From: Aquirufa lenticrescens
GTDB taxonomy: Bacteria; Bacteroidota; Bacteroidia; Cytophagales; Spirosomataceae
Length of the DNA stretch: 64,000 nt
NCBI RefSeq assembly: GCF_019916085.1
Contig: NZ_CP049834.1
Coordinates: 914,501-978,500 of the forward strand
Direction of reading: 5' to 3'
Of the stretch, positions 25,333 through 35,500 are shown piece after piece. Made by a program: the position numbers and the translations under genes. Every line of letters starts with the position of its first letter. Position 1 is the stretch's first letter. Under the pieces are notes generated by a model. It worked only from the letters and a program-made list of their open reading frames with translations, did not search any database and was not told the DNA's origin.

Positions 25333-27648
25333 ATGCCCCATCCAATGACCATCGATAGCTTAAAGGAACAGCTAAAAAAAACCTTTGGATTTAGCCAATT
25401 TCGGGGTGAACAAGAAGCCATTATCCTCAACACGATTCAAGGCAAAAACAGTTTTGTTTTAATGCCTACTGGTGCTGGCAAGTCGCTTTGCTATCAATTA
25501 CCGGCGATTGTGATGGAAGGAACGGCGATTGTCATCTCGCCATTGATTGCGTTGATGAAGAATCAAGTGGATCAAATGGTGGCTTTTGGCATCAATGCTC
25601 AATTCTTAAATTCCTCTTTAACCCGTGCTGAAATCAACCGGGTAAAAGCCGAGGTGATCTCTGGAGCCGTGAAATTATTGTACATCGCCCCAGAATCGCT
25701 GAATAAACAAGAGAACCTGAACTTCTTAAAACAGGCTAAAATCTCCTTTGTCGCGATCGACGAGGCACATTGTATCTCCGAATGGGGTCACGATTTTAGA
25801 CCGGAATACCGCAAGATTCGCACTATCATCGAAAGCATCGATGAGAAAATGCCTATCATCGCCTTAACGGCGACGGCAACTCCTAAAGTACAAATCGACA
25901 TCCAAAAGACCCTAAATCTGGAAGATGCCACCGTTTTCAAATCCTCTTTCAACCGCAAAAATCTCTACTACGAGATCCGCTCTAAAAAAGATATTGATAA
26001 GCAATTAATCCGTTTCATTAAGTCGCACAACGGCAAGGCGGGGATTATTTATTGCCTTTCGAGAAAGCGGGTGGAGGAAATTGCAGAATTATTGCACGTG
26101 AATAGCGTGAAGGCCCTTCCCTACCACGCCGGTTTAGAGCCGCAGGTACGCATGTCGAACCAAGAGGCTTTCTTGAATGAGGAAGTGGATGTGATGGTGG
26201 CGACGATTGCTTTTGGAATGGGAATCGATAAACCGGATGTCCGTTTTGTGATTCACTACGATGCCCCTAAGTCATTGGAGGGTTATTACCAGGAAACAGG
26301 TCGCGCAGGTCGTGATGGTTTAGATGGAACGTGTATCTTATTTTACACTTACGATGACATCCTGAAATTAGACAAGTTTAATAAAGATAAGGCTGTGACA
26401 GAAAAAGAGAATGCTAAAATTCTCTTGTCTGAAATGGTCTACTATACGAATTTAGGCGTTTGCCGCCGCAAGCAATTGCTCCACTATTTTGGGGAGCACA
26501 TGGCGGAAAACTGTGGTTTCTGCGACAATTGTATGCACCCTACGCCCACGTTTAAGGCGGAAGAAGAGGTTAGCCTCGTATTGAAAGCGGCGCAACAAAC
26601 CGGCGAGCAATTCGATGCGGAGCATATCGCGGACTTTTTGGAAGGCAAATCAAATTCTTTCATTACGAGCCACGAACAGGAGAAATTATCCCTGTTTGGC
26701 GCAGGAAAAACAGTTTCTTGGATTTCCCCAGAGGTAGACGAAGAGGAGGATGATGACGAGGATGAAGATGGAGATGAGGATGCGCCTAAAAAGCCAAAAA
26801 TGCGCAAAACGGCCTCGAAACCGGTGCCAATTGAAGACGAAAAGTCCCCATGGATTTCCTTTATCAAGCAAATGGCTATTTTCGGGCTATTGGATAAGGA
26901 CATCGAAAACTATGGCGTTCTTCGCTTAAGTGAGGCTGGCCAGGCCTTCTTGAAAGAATCATTCCCGGTCACTTTTTATAAAGACCACGATTACGAAAAA
27001 GAGGCAGAGCCAGCTGAAAATGAGGATGAAGGTGCTGCTTTAGGGGCCAAAGCCTATGATGACGCCCTCTTTGACATTCTCAAAACCCTCCGTAAGAAGA
27101 TTGCGAAGGAGAAAAATTTACCGCCGTATGTGATTTTCCAAGATCCTTCTTTGGAAGAAATGGCGACCACTTATCCGACTACCCAGGACGAAATGGCCCA
27201 AATCAACGGCGTAGGTATGGGTAAAGTCGTGAAATTCGGTAAGCCTTTCCTTGATGTGATTAATCGCTACGTAGAAGAAAACGAAATCGAGACGGCAAAA
27301 GAAGTAGTGGTAAAATCGACCGTTAACAAGTCCAAAATCAAGATTTACATCATTCAGCAAGTCGATCGCAAAATCGATTTAGACCTGATCGCCGAGCAAA
27401 AAGAGGTGAGTATGGCGGAATTGATCGAAGAGATAGAAACGATTTGCTTCTCGGGCACAAAATTGAACCTCGATTATTACATTAATCAGGTGATGGAACT
27501 AGATAAACAAGAGGAAATCTACGAATACTTCATGTCCGCGGACACGGATGACATCGCAGAAGCCTTAGAAAACTGTGAAATTGAAGATGTGACGGAGGAA
27601 GAACTTCGTTTAATGCGCATTAAATTTTTGAGTGAATTAGCCAATTAA
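25333..27648 (+). CDS. recQ: ATP-dependent DNA helicase RecQ
   Basis: 3'-5' DNA helicase in recombination and repair. The 771 residues have Walker A (MPTGAGKSLCYQLP), the DEAH box (AIDEAHCISEWGHDFRPEY), motif VI (QETGRAGRDG), the RecQ zinc cysteines (CRRKQLLHYF, CGFCDNC) and an HRDC domain (about 575-650). A C-terminal helical extension resembles an HTH_40 domain. Between the winged-helix part and HRDC there is an acidic insert (about 470-490, nearly all Asp and Glu) followed by a Lys-rich patch. E. coli RecQ is about 610 residues, so this is a long form. purD follows after seven bases. Confidence 0.97.
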   Translation: MPHPMTIDSLKEQLKKTFGFSQFRGEQEAIILNTIQGKNSFVLMPTGAGKSLCYQLPAIVMEGTAIVISPLIALMKNQVDQMVAFGINAQFLNSSLTRAEINRVKAEVISGAVKLLYIAPESLNKQENLNFLKQAKISFVAIDEAHCISEWGHDFRPEYRKIRTIIESIDEKMPIIALTATATPKVQIDIQKTLNLEDATVFKSSFNRKNLYYEIRSKKDIDKQLIRFIKSHNGKAGIIYCLSRKRVEEIAELLHVNSVKALPYHAGLEPQVRMSNQEAFLNEEVDVMVATIAFGMGIDKPDVRFVIHYDAPKSLEGYYQETGRAGRDGLDGTCILFYTYDDILKLDKFNKDKAVTEKENAKILLSEMVYYTNLGVCRRKQLLHYFGEHMAENCGFCDNCMHPTPTFKAEEEVSLVLKAAQQTGEQFDAEHIADFLEGKSNSFITSHEQEKLSLFGAGKTVSWISPEVDEEEDDDEDEDGDEDAPKKPKMRKTASKPVPIEDEKSPWISFIKQMAIFGLLDKDIENYGVLRLSEAGQAFLKESFPVTFYKDHDYEKEAEPAENEDEGAALGAKAYDDALFDILKTLRKKIAKEKNLPPYVIFQDPSLEEMATTYPTTQDEMAQINGVGMGKVVKFGKPFLDVINRYVEENEIETAKEVVVKSTVNKSKIKIYIIQQVDRKIDLDLIAEQKEVSMAELIEEIETICFSGTKLNLDYYINQVMELDKQEEIYEYFMSADTDDIAEALENCEIEDVTEEELRLMRIKFLSELAN

Positions 27649-27655
27649 TAAGTAT

Positions 27656-28942
27656 ATGAACGTTTTAATATTAGGTGCTGGAGGCCGTGAACACGCATTT
27701 TCTTGGAAGATTAGCCAAAGCCCTATCCTAGGTAATTTATACATTGCTCCGGGTAATCCGGGAACCGCACAATGCGGCACCAATTTAGCGATCGGCGTGA
27801 CCGATTTTGAAGGAATCGCTGCGGCGATTCGCACACACGACATTGGTTTAGTGGTCGTGGGTCCAGAAGAGCCTTTGGTAAAAGGAGTGCGTGATTTCAT
27901 CGAATCTCAGGCTGATCTGAAACACGTAGGAATTGTAGGTCCAGGCGCTGAAGGTGCCCAAATTGAAGGCAGCAAAGACTTCTCGAAGAATTTCATGCAC
28001 AAATACGGCGTGCCTACGGCTGCATCGCAAACCTTTACGAAGGATACGATTGCAGAAGGCTTAGCCTATTTACAAACACAATCTTTACCCATCGTTTTGA
28101 AAGCAGACGGCTTAGCGGCAGGAAAAGGGGTTATTATCGCGTTGACGTTAGCAGAAGCTGAGACGGCTTTGAATGAAATGTTATTAGATGCGAAGTTTGG
28201 AGATGCAAGTTCGAAAGTCGTAATCGAGCAATTCCTTCGGGGGATCGAATTATCCGTTTTCGTGTTAACCGATGGTGAAAACTACGTGGTGTTACCAGAG
28301 GCGAAAGACTACAAACGCATTGGAGAAAACGATGAAGGCTTGAATACCGGAGGTATGGGAGCTGTTTCTCCTGTTCCATTCGCGAATGCGAAGTTCATGG
28401 AAGTGGTGAAACAAAAGGTCATCGAACCGACTATTAAAGGCTTAAAAGCGGAAAATATAGACTATAAAGGATTCATCTTCATTGGTTTAATGAACCACGA
28501 AGGAGAGCCTTATGTCATCGAATACAATGCACGAATGGGGGATCCGGAAACGGAGGTGGTTTTACCTAGAATCGAATCAGATTTCCTATCTTTGCTAATT
28601 GCAGCTTCCAATGGTACGCTGAGCGAACAAAAAATTTCTATTTTGGACCAATACGCTGTGACGACGATGTTAGTCGCAGGCGGTTATCCAGAGGAATACC
28701 GCAAAGGTGATGTGTTAACGGGAGTAGAAAAAGTGGAAGACGCGATCGTTTTCCACGCAGGAACGACGTCAAAAGACGGCGATATTATTACTAGCGGTGG
28801 CCGTGTTATGGCACTGACTGGAACTTCAAATACCTTGGAGAGAGCAATCCAAAAATCACAAAAGGCTGCTCAAACCATTCAATTTGAAGGTAAAAACTTT
28901 AGAAGAGACATCGGATTAGATGTATTAAGATATGGCGTGTAA
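27656..28942 (+). CDS. purD: Phosphoribosylamine--glycine ligase
   Basis: ATP-grasp enzyme of purine synthesis joining phosphoribosylamine and glycine. The 428 residues start MNVLILGAGGREHAFSWKI (GGREHA motif), then VVVGPEEPLVKGV, the ATP-grasp loop PIVLKADGLAAGKGVIIA, and YNARMGDPETEVVLPRI. Length is standard. Its last 11 bases overlap the PSP1-domain gene. Confidence 0.98.
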   Translation: MNVLILGAGGREHAFSWKISQSPILGNLYIAPGNPGTAQCGTNLAIGVTDFEGIAAAIRTHDIGLVVVGPEEPLVKGVRDFIESQADLKHVGIVGPGAEGAQIEGSKDFSKNFMHKYGVPTAASQTFTKDTIAEGLAYLQTQSLPIVLKADGLAAGKGVIIALTLAEAETALNEMLLDAKFGDASSKVVIEQFLRGIELSVFVLTDGENYVVLPEAKDYKRIGENDEGLNTGGMGAVSPVPFANAKFMEVVKQKVIEPTIKGLKAENIDYKGFIFIGLMNHEGEPYVIEYNARMGDPETEVVLPRIESDFLSLLIAASNGTLSEQKISILDQYAVTTMLVAGGYPEEYRKGDVLTGVEKVEDAIVFHAGTTSKDGDIITSGGRVMALTGTSNTLERAIQKSQKAAQTIQFEGKNFRRDIGLDVLRYGV

Positions 28943-30461
28943 ATCATGTTCCAGTGGGTCCTGCGGATCTCCCAGCGCAAGCGGAGAGGTAAAAGGCTGT
29001 CAAAGTAATGGCGGTTGCGGCTCAGGTGGTTGCAATAAAATGAACGTTTTTGACTGGTTATCAGACTTAGACGTCCCTTCTTTTCAACGCTACCACATCG
29101 TGGAAGTGAAGTTCAAAGGAGGCAGAAAAGAGTATTTCCGCAACGTAGATCAATTAGAACTACATACGGGAGACTCGGTGATGGTCGACTCTAGCAGTGG
29201 AACTCAGCTAGGTATTGTTTCCTTACAAGGGGAACTCGTTCGTCTTCAATTGCTGAAGAAGAATATCAAAGACGACGATAAGGTCAAAAACATTTTCCGT
29301 TTAGCGACAGAAAAAGACATCGAAAAGCACGAGCAATCGATGGCGCGTGACCTACCTACGATGTACCGTGGACGCCAAATTATAAGCGACTTAAAGCTGA
29401 ATATGAAGCTTTCGGATGTCGAATTTCAAACGGATGGTTCTAAAGCGATCTTCTATTATTCATCAGAAGACCGCGTCGATTTCCGCGAACTAATCAAGTT
29501 ACTGGCAACTGAATTCAAGATTCGTGTCGAAATGAAACAGATTTCCCTTCGTCAAGAGGCGGGAAGATTAGGTGGAATCGGGGTTTGTGGACGTGAATTA
29601 TGTTGCTCAACCTGGTTATCGGATTTCAAAAACGTAACTACCTCAGCAGCTCGTTACCAAAACCTTTCATTGAATCCAGTCAAATTAAGTGGCCAATGTG
29701 GTCGTTTAAAATGCTGTTTAAACTACGAGTTAGAGACTTATATGGATGCACTAAAGAGCATTCCTACCATTGAGGGTCGTTTAAAAACCAAACGCGGTGA
29801 GGCCATCTTGCAGAAGACGGATATTTTCAAGCGAATGATGTGGTTTGGTATTGTGGGCGAAGAGGCTATCTGGATTCCAGTGAGCTGCGATCGCGTCGCA
29901 GAAATTGTTGATTTAAATAAGAAAGGGATTATTCCGGAGTCGTTTGAAGATCTAAATCCAGATGCTCCAGCCGTTGAAAAACCTACCTTATCTGAGCTAA
30001 ATTCTGATTTAGAGCGGATGGATAAGAAATACGGTGGAATGAAATCGGGTAATCGGAATAACCGCAAACCTGGGGGAAACCGAGAGGGTGGAAATCGCGG
30101 ACCTCGTCCAGAAGGTCAGAATAGAGGACCTCGTCCTGAACGTGGGCCGAGACCAGAAGGTGAGAATCGTGGACCACGCCCACCGAGACCAGAAGGCGAG
30201 AATCGTGGACCACGTCCGGAAGGACAAGATCGTGGGCCTCGTCCGGAACGTGGACCAAGACCTCCAAGACCAGAAGGCGAAAACCGCGGACCGCGTCCTG
30301 AAGGACAGAACAGAGGACCGCGTCCTGAAGGACAAAATCGTCCAGAAGGATCGACTCCAGCGGCCGATGGTGGAACAGCCACACCGAAACCGTTCAAGAA
30401 GAAAAAGAAATTCAAACCAAGACCTCCGAGAGATGGTGCAGCGCCTACCCCTGAAGCTTAG
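28932..30461 (+). CDS. PSP1-domain protein (RicT/YaaT-like) with Cys-rich N-terminus and repetitive tail
   Basis: A 509-residue cytosolic protein. The first 36 residues hold six cysteines (3, 6, 11, 23, 29, 34) in a Gly/Ser background. The PSP1 core (about 55-310) includes the conserved cysteine blocks GVCGRELCCSTWL and SGQCGRLKCCLNYE. The last ~130 residues are repeats of the kind PRPEGENRGPRPPRPEG, ending in Lys-rich FKKKKKFKPRPPRDG. In Bacillus the RicT member forms an iron-sulfur complex acting in RNA maturation; in Bacteroidota the role is unproven. It lies between purD (11-base overlap) and gldH (29-base overlap), an association with gldH I recall from other Bacteroidota. Confidence 0.88.
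   Translation: MACKSCSSGSCGSPSASGEVKGCQSNGGCGSGGCNKMNVFDWLSDLDVPSFQRYHIVEVKFKGGRKEYFRNVDQLELHTGDSVMVDSSSGTQLGIVSLQGELVRLQLLKKNIKDDDKVKNIFRLATEKDIEKHEQSMARDLPTMYRGRQIISDLKLNMKLSDVEFQTDGSKAIFYYSSEDRVDFRELIKLLATEFKIRVEMKQISLRQEAGRLGGIGVCGRELCCSTWLSDFKNVTTSAARYQNLSLNPVKLSGQCGRLKCCLNYELETYMDALKSIPTIEGRLKTKRGEAILQKTDIFKRMMWFGIVGEEAIWIPVSCDRVAEIVDLNKKGIIPESFEDLNPDAPAVEKPTLSELNSDLERMDKKYGGMKSGNRNNRKPGGNREGGNRGPRPEGQNRGPRPERGPRPEGENRGPRPPRPEGENRGPRPEGQDRGPRPERGPRPPRPEGENRGPRPEGQNRGPRPEGQNRPEGSTPAADGGTATPKPFKKKKKFKPRPPRDGAAPTPEA
30090..30345 (+). repeat. Arg/Gly/Pro-coding repeats in the PSP1-domain gene
   Basis: Short degenerate repeats such as ggacctcgtcc and gaaggtcagaatagagg recur roughly every 18-30 bases and encode RGPRPEG-like units. 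They also create long spurious frames on both strands. The pattern is irregular, unlike the strict 108-bp period in the pseudouridine synthase gene. Confidence 0.8.
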
Positions 30462-30930
30462 CCTTGGATTCATTTTCCTGTTTGAGCTGATATTCTTTGC
30501 CTGCAGTGATTCGAATGTGGTTATTGACGACACTTCGAGCTTTCCTGAGTCAGGCTGGATACAAAAACAACCTGTGCGTTTTAATGTAGAAGTGGCGGAT
30601 TCTGTGGGCAGTTATGTGGCTTATGTGGTGGTGCGCCAAAACAATGCCTATCCGTTCTATAACTTATATTTCAGCCCGAGTATTCTAGATGCCAAAGGGA
30701 CAACCATACAAAAAGGTTTAGCTGAAGCAATCTTATACGACCCTAAAACGGGGAAGCCGAAAGGCGCCGGTTTTGGCGATATTTATGAGAAAAAATTCCT
30801 CGTTTATCCGAATTTGAAGTTTCCCAAACCAGGTAAATACCAAATTCAGGTAGCGCAATCGATGCGAGTAGATACGCTGGCGGGGATGGTTTCGTTTGGA
30901 CTAATTGTGGAAAAAAACGAGAGAAAATAA
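30433..30930 (+). CDS. gldH: Gliding motility lipoprotein GldH
   Basis: Lipoprotein needed for gliding and T9SS function in Flavobacterium. From the ATG at 30433 the 165 residues begin with a signal peptide and lipobox FFAC with lipidated Cys24. A beta-rich domain follows, with W-Q-P-style core (SFPESGWIQKQPVRFNVEVA; NNAYPFYNLYFSPSILD) and GKPKGAGFGDIYEKKFLVYP, typical of GldH. The start overlaps the PSP1 gene by 29 bases in another frame. A longer open frame upstream is only the shadow of the PSP1 repeats. An Lrp-type regulator follows after four bases. Confidence 0.9.
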   Translation: MVQRLPLKLSLGFIFLFELIFFACSDSNVVIDDTSSFPESGWIQKQPVRFNVEVADSVGSYVAYVVVRQNNAYPFYNLYFSPSILDAKGTTIQKGLAEAILYDPKTGKPKGAGFGDIYEKKFLVYPNLKFPKPGKYQIQVAQSMRVDTLAGMVSFGLIVEKNERK

Positions 30931-30934
30931 TAGT

Positions 30935-31417
30935 ATGGCAAAAATTGACGACATCGATAAAAAGATCCTCGCATTTCTGCACGAAGACGCCTTTCTTTCG
31001 AACAAAGAAATGGCCGCTCGTCTAGGAATGAGTGCGACGCCTATCCACGAACGCATCAAGCGGATGGAAAAAGAGGGCGTGATCACGGGTTATCGAGCGA
31101 TGATCAATCCTGCCAAACTAGGAAAAACTTTAACCGTTTTCTGTGACATCTCCCTGAAAGAGCACGCGGCAGACTATTTGAAGCAATTTGAACAAGATGT
31201 GATGCAGTTAGTCGAAGTGCAAGAATGTTATTGCGTTTCAGGACACAGTGATTTTTTGTTGAAAATCGTGGTCGCAGATATGGATGAATACCGCGAATTT
31301 ATTTTGCACAAACTCGCTAGTATTAAAAACATCGGCAACGCTCAAAGTCATTTCGTGATGAATGAAGTAGAGAATGAGCAGTTTATGCCTTGGATTTCGA
31401 ATTCTTTAACCAATTAA
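30935..31417 (+). CDS. Lrp/AsnC-family transcriptional regulator
   Basis: A 160-residue regulator with an N-terminal winged helix (KIDDIDKKILAFLHEDAFLS; ATPIHERIKRMEKEGVITGY) and a C-terminal RAM ligand domain (about 70-150, VQECYCVSGHSDFLLKIVV). Length fits the family. I use the ATG at 30935 rather than a TTG-type upstream start, since MAKIDDIDKK is the typical beginning. Lrp-type proteins sense amino acids; the target here is unknown. It is probably co-transcribed with gldH. Confidence 0.94.
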   Translation: MAKIDDIDKKILAFLHEDAFLSNKEMAARLGMSATPIHERIKRMEKEGVITGYRAMINPAKLGKTLTVFCDISLKEHAADYLKQFEQDVMQLVEVQECYCVSGHSDFLLKIVVADMDEYREFILHKLASIKNIGNAQSHFVMNEVENEQFMPWISNSLTN

Positions 31418-31430
31418 GCCTATAAGTTAG

Positions 31431-31458
31431 GGTAATCCTTTCCTTGGATTTGATTACC
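31431..31458. promoter_or_regulatory. Inverted repeat upstream of the RND efflux genes
   Basis: GGTAATCC at 31431-31438 faces GGATT (31446-31450) and ATTACC (31453-31458), which together complete the reverse complement with a 2-base bulge. It sits 22 bases before the adaptor gene start and just after the Lrp-type gene. There is no T-run, so an operator is likelier than a terminator. A TACCTTAG sequence (31455-31462), one base off the -7 consensus, overlaps its right arm. Confidence 0.4.
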
Positions 31459-31479
31459 TTAGTATGAAAACCTATTACT

Positions 31480-32571
31480 ATGAATAAAATTACAAAGACG
31501 CTTCTGTCGGTTTTGACCATTGCCTTGATCTTGGGTTTGGCCTTTTATCCGAAAATCAAAAAGACTTTTTTCTCAGCTGAAACGAAAGAGAAAGGAAAAG
31601 AAAAAAGTGGCCCGGGAGGTAAAGGAGGCAAGACAGCCGTGGTCGTTACGGTGGTTAAATCGACTCGTTTGGATGATATGATCAATTCAACTGGTTCTAT
31701 TTTGCCAAATGAAGAGGTAGACATTCGCTCCGAAATCGCTGGACGTATTATTGCATTGAACATCAAAGAAGGCGATGTGGTAGCCAAAGGAACGGTTTTA
31801 CTTCGCATCAATGACGATGATTTACAAGCACGTCTTCGCAAACTAGGATACAATAAGAAATTAGCGGAAGACAATGAGGCTCGCCAAAAGGTCCTTCTTC
31901 AAAAAGAAGCCATTTCGCAACGCGAGTATGATATTGCGGTCAACTCGGTGAATACCATTTCAGCCGATATTGAAGACCTAAAAGCGCAAATCTTGAAAAC
32001 AACTATTCGCGCACCTTTTGCTGGCAGAATTGGTTTCCGTTATGTGAGTTTAGGAAGTTATATTTCCCCAAGTACGCAAATTGCTACTTTGACGAACACG
32101 AATCCGGCGAAAATCGAATTTGCAATTCCGGCGAAATACGCCACCCAAGTGAAAAACGGTGGCACTATCGAATTCATGACCGAGAACGAGGAAAAAACCT
32201 ATATCGGCCGAGTGTATGCGATTGATCCGAAGATTGATCCTCAAACTAGAACCTTACAAATCCGAGCTCAAGCACCTAATCCAGGTAATGAATTGGTTCC
32301 AGGGGCTTTCGCAAAAGTGAATTTGATCCTGAAGACAAAAGGTTCAGCGATCTTAATTCCAACAGAGGCTGTTATTCCAGAAGCAAAAGGTAGTAAAGTT
32401 TATGTAGTGAAAAATGGTCATTCTGTCTCCACCAAGGTTACATTAGGAACACGCGGTGACAAGACAGTTGAGATCTTAGACGGATTAGCAATTGGAGACA
32501 CCCTCATTACCAACGGTATCATCCAAGTGAAACCTGATGGCGAAGTAGAAATTAAAGAAGTCGTAAAATAA
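31480..32571 (+). CDS. RND efflux periplasmic adaptor (membrane fusion protein)
   Basis: Links an inner membrane RND pump to an outer membrane channel. The 363 residues have an N-terminal membrane anchor (about 7-23), a basic Lys/Gly patch, then the split lipoyl domain (DIRSEIAGRIIALNIKEGDV and IRAPFAGRIGFRYVSLGSYI) around a helical hairpin, and a beta-barrel plus membrane-proximal domain (VPGAFAKVNLIL). The permease follows after seven bases. No outer membrane TolC-type gene is adjacent, so the channel must be encoded elsewhere. Substrates are unknown. Confidence 0.93.
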   Translation: MNKITKTLLSVLTIALILGLAFYPKIKKTFFSAETKEKGKEKSGPGGKGGKTAVVVTVVKSTRLDDMINSTGSILPNEEVDIRSEIAGRIIALNIKEGDVVAKGTVLLRINDDDLQARLRKLGYNKKLAEDNEARQKVLLQKEAISQREYDIAVNSVNTISADIEDLKAQILKTTIRAPFAGRIGFRYVSLGSYISPSTQIATLTNTNPAKIEFAIPAKYATQVKNGGTIEFMTENEEKTYIGRVYAIDPKIDPQTRTLQIRAQAPNPGNELVPGAFAKVNLILKTKGSAILIPTEAVIPEAKGSKVYVVKNGHSVSTKVTLGTRGDKTVEILDGLAIGDTLITNGIIQVKPDGEVEIKEVVK

Positions 32572-32578
32572 ACTAGCT

Positions 32579-35500
32579 ATGGCATCTTTTTCAGAGATTA
32601 GTATAAAAAGACCGGTACTTTCGATTGTGATGTCTATCACGATCATCGTATTTGGTATCATCGGATATACCTACTTAGGGGTTCGTGAATATCCATCGGT
32701 GGATCCGCCTGTTGTAAACGTACAAACGTCTTACACTGGAGCAAATGCTGATATTATTGAATCCCAAATCACCGAGCCTTTAGAGGAATCGATTAACGGT
32801 ATCGCCGGTATTCGTACCCTTTCTAGTTCTAGCCGCGATGGCCGTTCAAGTATCACGGTCGAATTTGATCTTTCGGTCAATATCGAGGATGCGGCGAACG
32901 ACGTGCGTGACCGCGTATCTCGTGCGATGGGACAATTACCTAAAGACGTGGATCCTCCCATCGTAGCAAAAGCCGATGCAGATGCGAACCCGATTTACAA
33001 TATTAACGTGTTCTCGGCTACTCGAAATTTATTATCCTTAAACGAATTAGCCACCCGAAATATTAAGGAGAAATTCCAAACGATTCCGGGCGTTAGTTCC
33101 GTGCAATTGTGGGGAGAGCAGAAATACGCGATGCGTTTGCACATCGATCCGGAACGCTTAGCTTCTTTCCGTTTGACGGCACCGGATATCGTTAATGCGT
33201 TAGCGAAACAAAATATCGAGTTGCCTTCCGGAAGTATCGAAGGAGCGAACACGGAATTAACCGTGAGAACGCAAGGTCGTATGACCACAGAGGATGATTT
33301 CAATAATTTGATCATCAAAGAAGAAGGTGATCGCTCGGTAAAATTCTCTGATGTAGGTAGAGCAGAACTATCACCAGAGAATAACAAAACCTTCTTTAAG
33401 CGGGATTTGAAGCCGATGATTTCCATCGCTGTGATTCCTCAACCCGGTTCGAACCAAATCCAAATCGTAGATGCCATCCACAAGAAAGTGGAGCAAATTC
33501 GCTTGACTTTGCCGGCGGATGTGGAGATGAAAGAAGGTTTTGACAATACACGTTACGTGCGTAAATCGATCGAAGAGGTGGAGGAAACCATCTTCACCGC
33601 GATTTTATTGGTAACGATTATCATCTTCTTGTTCTTGCGTGATTGGAGATCGACGATCATTCCATTGACGGCCATTCCGGTCAGTTTGATTGGGGTGTTC
33701 TTCTTTATGTATTTAGCGGGATTCTCTATCAACGTATTGACGCTATTAGGTATCGTGCTTTCCATCGGACTTGTGGTGGATGATGCGATTGTGGTTTTAG
33801 AGAATATTTACACCAAAATCGAAGAGGGACTCAGCCCCTGGGAAGCGGCCGTAGAAGGATCGAAAGAGATCTATTTTGCCGTTATTTCGACGACCGTTAC
33901 ACTCGCAGCCGTATTCTTACCAGTGATTTTCTTGCAAGGTATTACGGGACGTTTATTCCGGGAGTTCGGGATTGTGGTAGCGGGATCCGTGATTATTTCT
34001 GCCTTCGTTTCGTTGACTTTAACCCCTATGTTGAGCTCCCGTTTATTGAAGGGAAGTCACACAAAACCTTGGTTCTATACGGTGACAGAGCCTTTCTTTG
34101 TGGCTTTGACGAAAGGATACGAAGATTCCTTGGCTGCCTTTATTAAAATTCGCTGGATGGCTTGGGTGATTATGTTCTCCTTGTTTGGCATTATTTATGC
34201 CCTATTTAAATTCGAAGCGATTCCATCAGAATTAGCTCCTTTAGAAGACAGAGGCGGCTTGCGTGTGAACGCAGTGGCTCCAGAAGGCGCGACTTTTGAG
34301 TATATGTTGAATTATACGGATGAGATGGCGAAGTTCTTGATGACGGACATTCCGGCGCACGAACGCTATGCCGTTTACTCGATTACCTCCCCTCCTTTTG
34401 GGAATGGTGGTTCGAATACTGGAAGTATGCGCGTGATTTTATCCGATCCGGAAGGGCGTAGAACACAGCAGCAAATTGCGGATGAGCTTCAACCGAAGAT
34501 CAAGAAATTCACTGGTGCACGTGCTACCTTGATCCAAGAGCCCACTCTTTCTACTGGACAACGAGGGGGTGGTGGTTTGCCGGTAGCATTCGTCATTCAA
34601 GCCTCGACTTTTGAGAGTTTGAAGAAGAACATTCCGTTATTTATGGCCAAAGTGAGGGAGAGTTCGAAGTTCGAAATGGCAGACGTGAACTTGAAGTTTA
34701 CCAAGCCAGAATTGCGCCTTGAGATCAACCGTGATAAAGCCCAAAACCTTGGTGTTTCCATCCAAGATGTAGCGACGACTTTGCAATTAGGCCTTTCGGG
34801 TAGACGTTTTGGTTACTTCGTGATGGACGGAAAACAATACCAAATCATCGGTCAAATCGACCGTCCGATGCGGAATGATGTGTCCGACTTGAAGTCTCTG
34901 TATGTGAAAAATAACCGTGGGGATTTGATCCAATTGGATAACCTGGTGAAGATCACGGAACAAAGTACACCTCCACAACTCTTCCGTTACAACCGCTATG
35001 TCGCTGCAACCGTAACGGCGCAGATGGCGAAAGGGGTGACTTTAGGAGAAGCCTTGAACGAGATGGATAAGCTAGCGAAAGAGACCTTCGACGTTTCCTT
35101 CTCTACCGCTTATGATGGCCAAAGTAAGGAATTCAAAGAGTCTAGCTCTTCCCTACTCTTCGCCTTCGCCCTAGCGATTTTATTGATCTACTTGATTCTT
35201 TCGGCCCAGTTTGAAAGTTTCATCGATCCATTCATCATCTTGTTTACCGTTCCTTTGGCGGTGGCAGGAGCCTTATTAACGCTTTGGGACTTCAGCCAAA
35301 CCCTGAACATCTTCTCGCAAATCGGTATCATCGTCCTCATCGGTCTCGTGACCAAGAATGGTATCTTGATCGTAGAATTTGCAAACCAACGCAAAGAATC
35401 GGGATCAGAGAAAATTAAGGCGGTACAAGAGGCGGCAGTTGCTCGTTTTCGCCCTATCATTATGACTTCGCTTTGTACGATTTTAGGTATTTTACCGATC

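Noticed and set aside
26484-26903. Ser-rich antisense frame in recQ
   Set aside because: It is the complement of the Asp/Glu codon run in RecQ.
30088-30432. N-terminal extension of gldH (RDQKARIVDH-type residues)
   Set aside because: It is the shifted frame of the PSP1 gene repeats; the signal peptide and lipobox of GldH start at the ATG at 30433.
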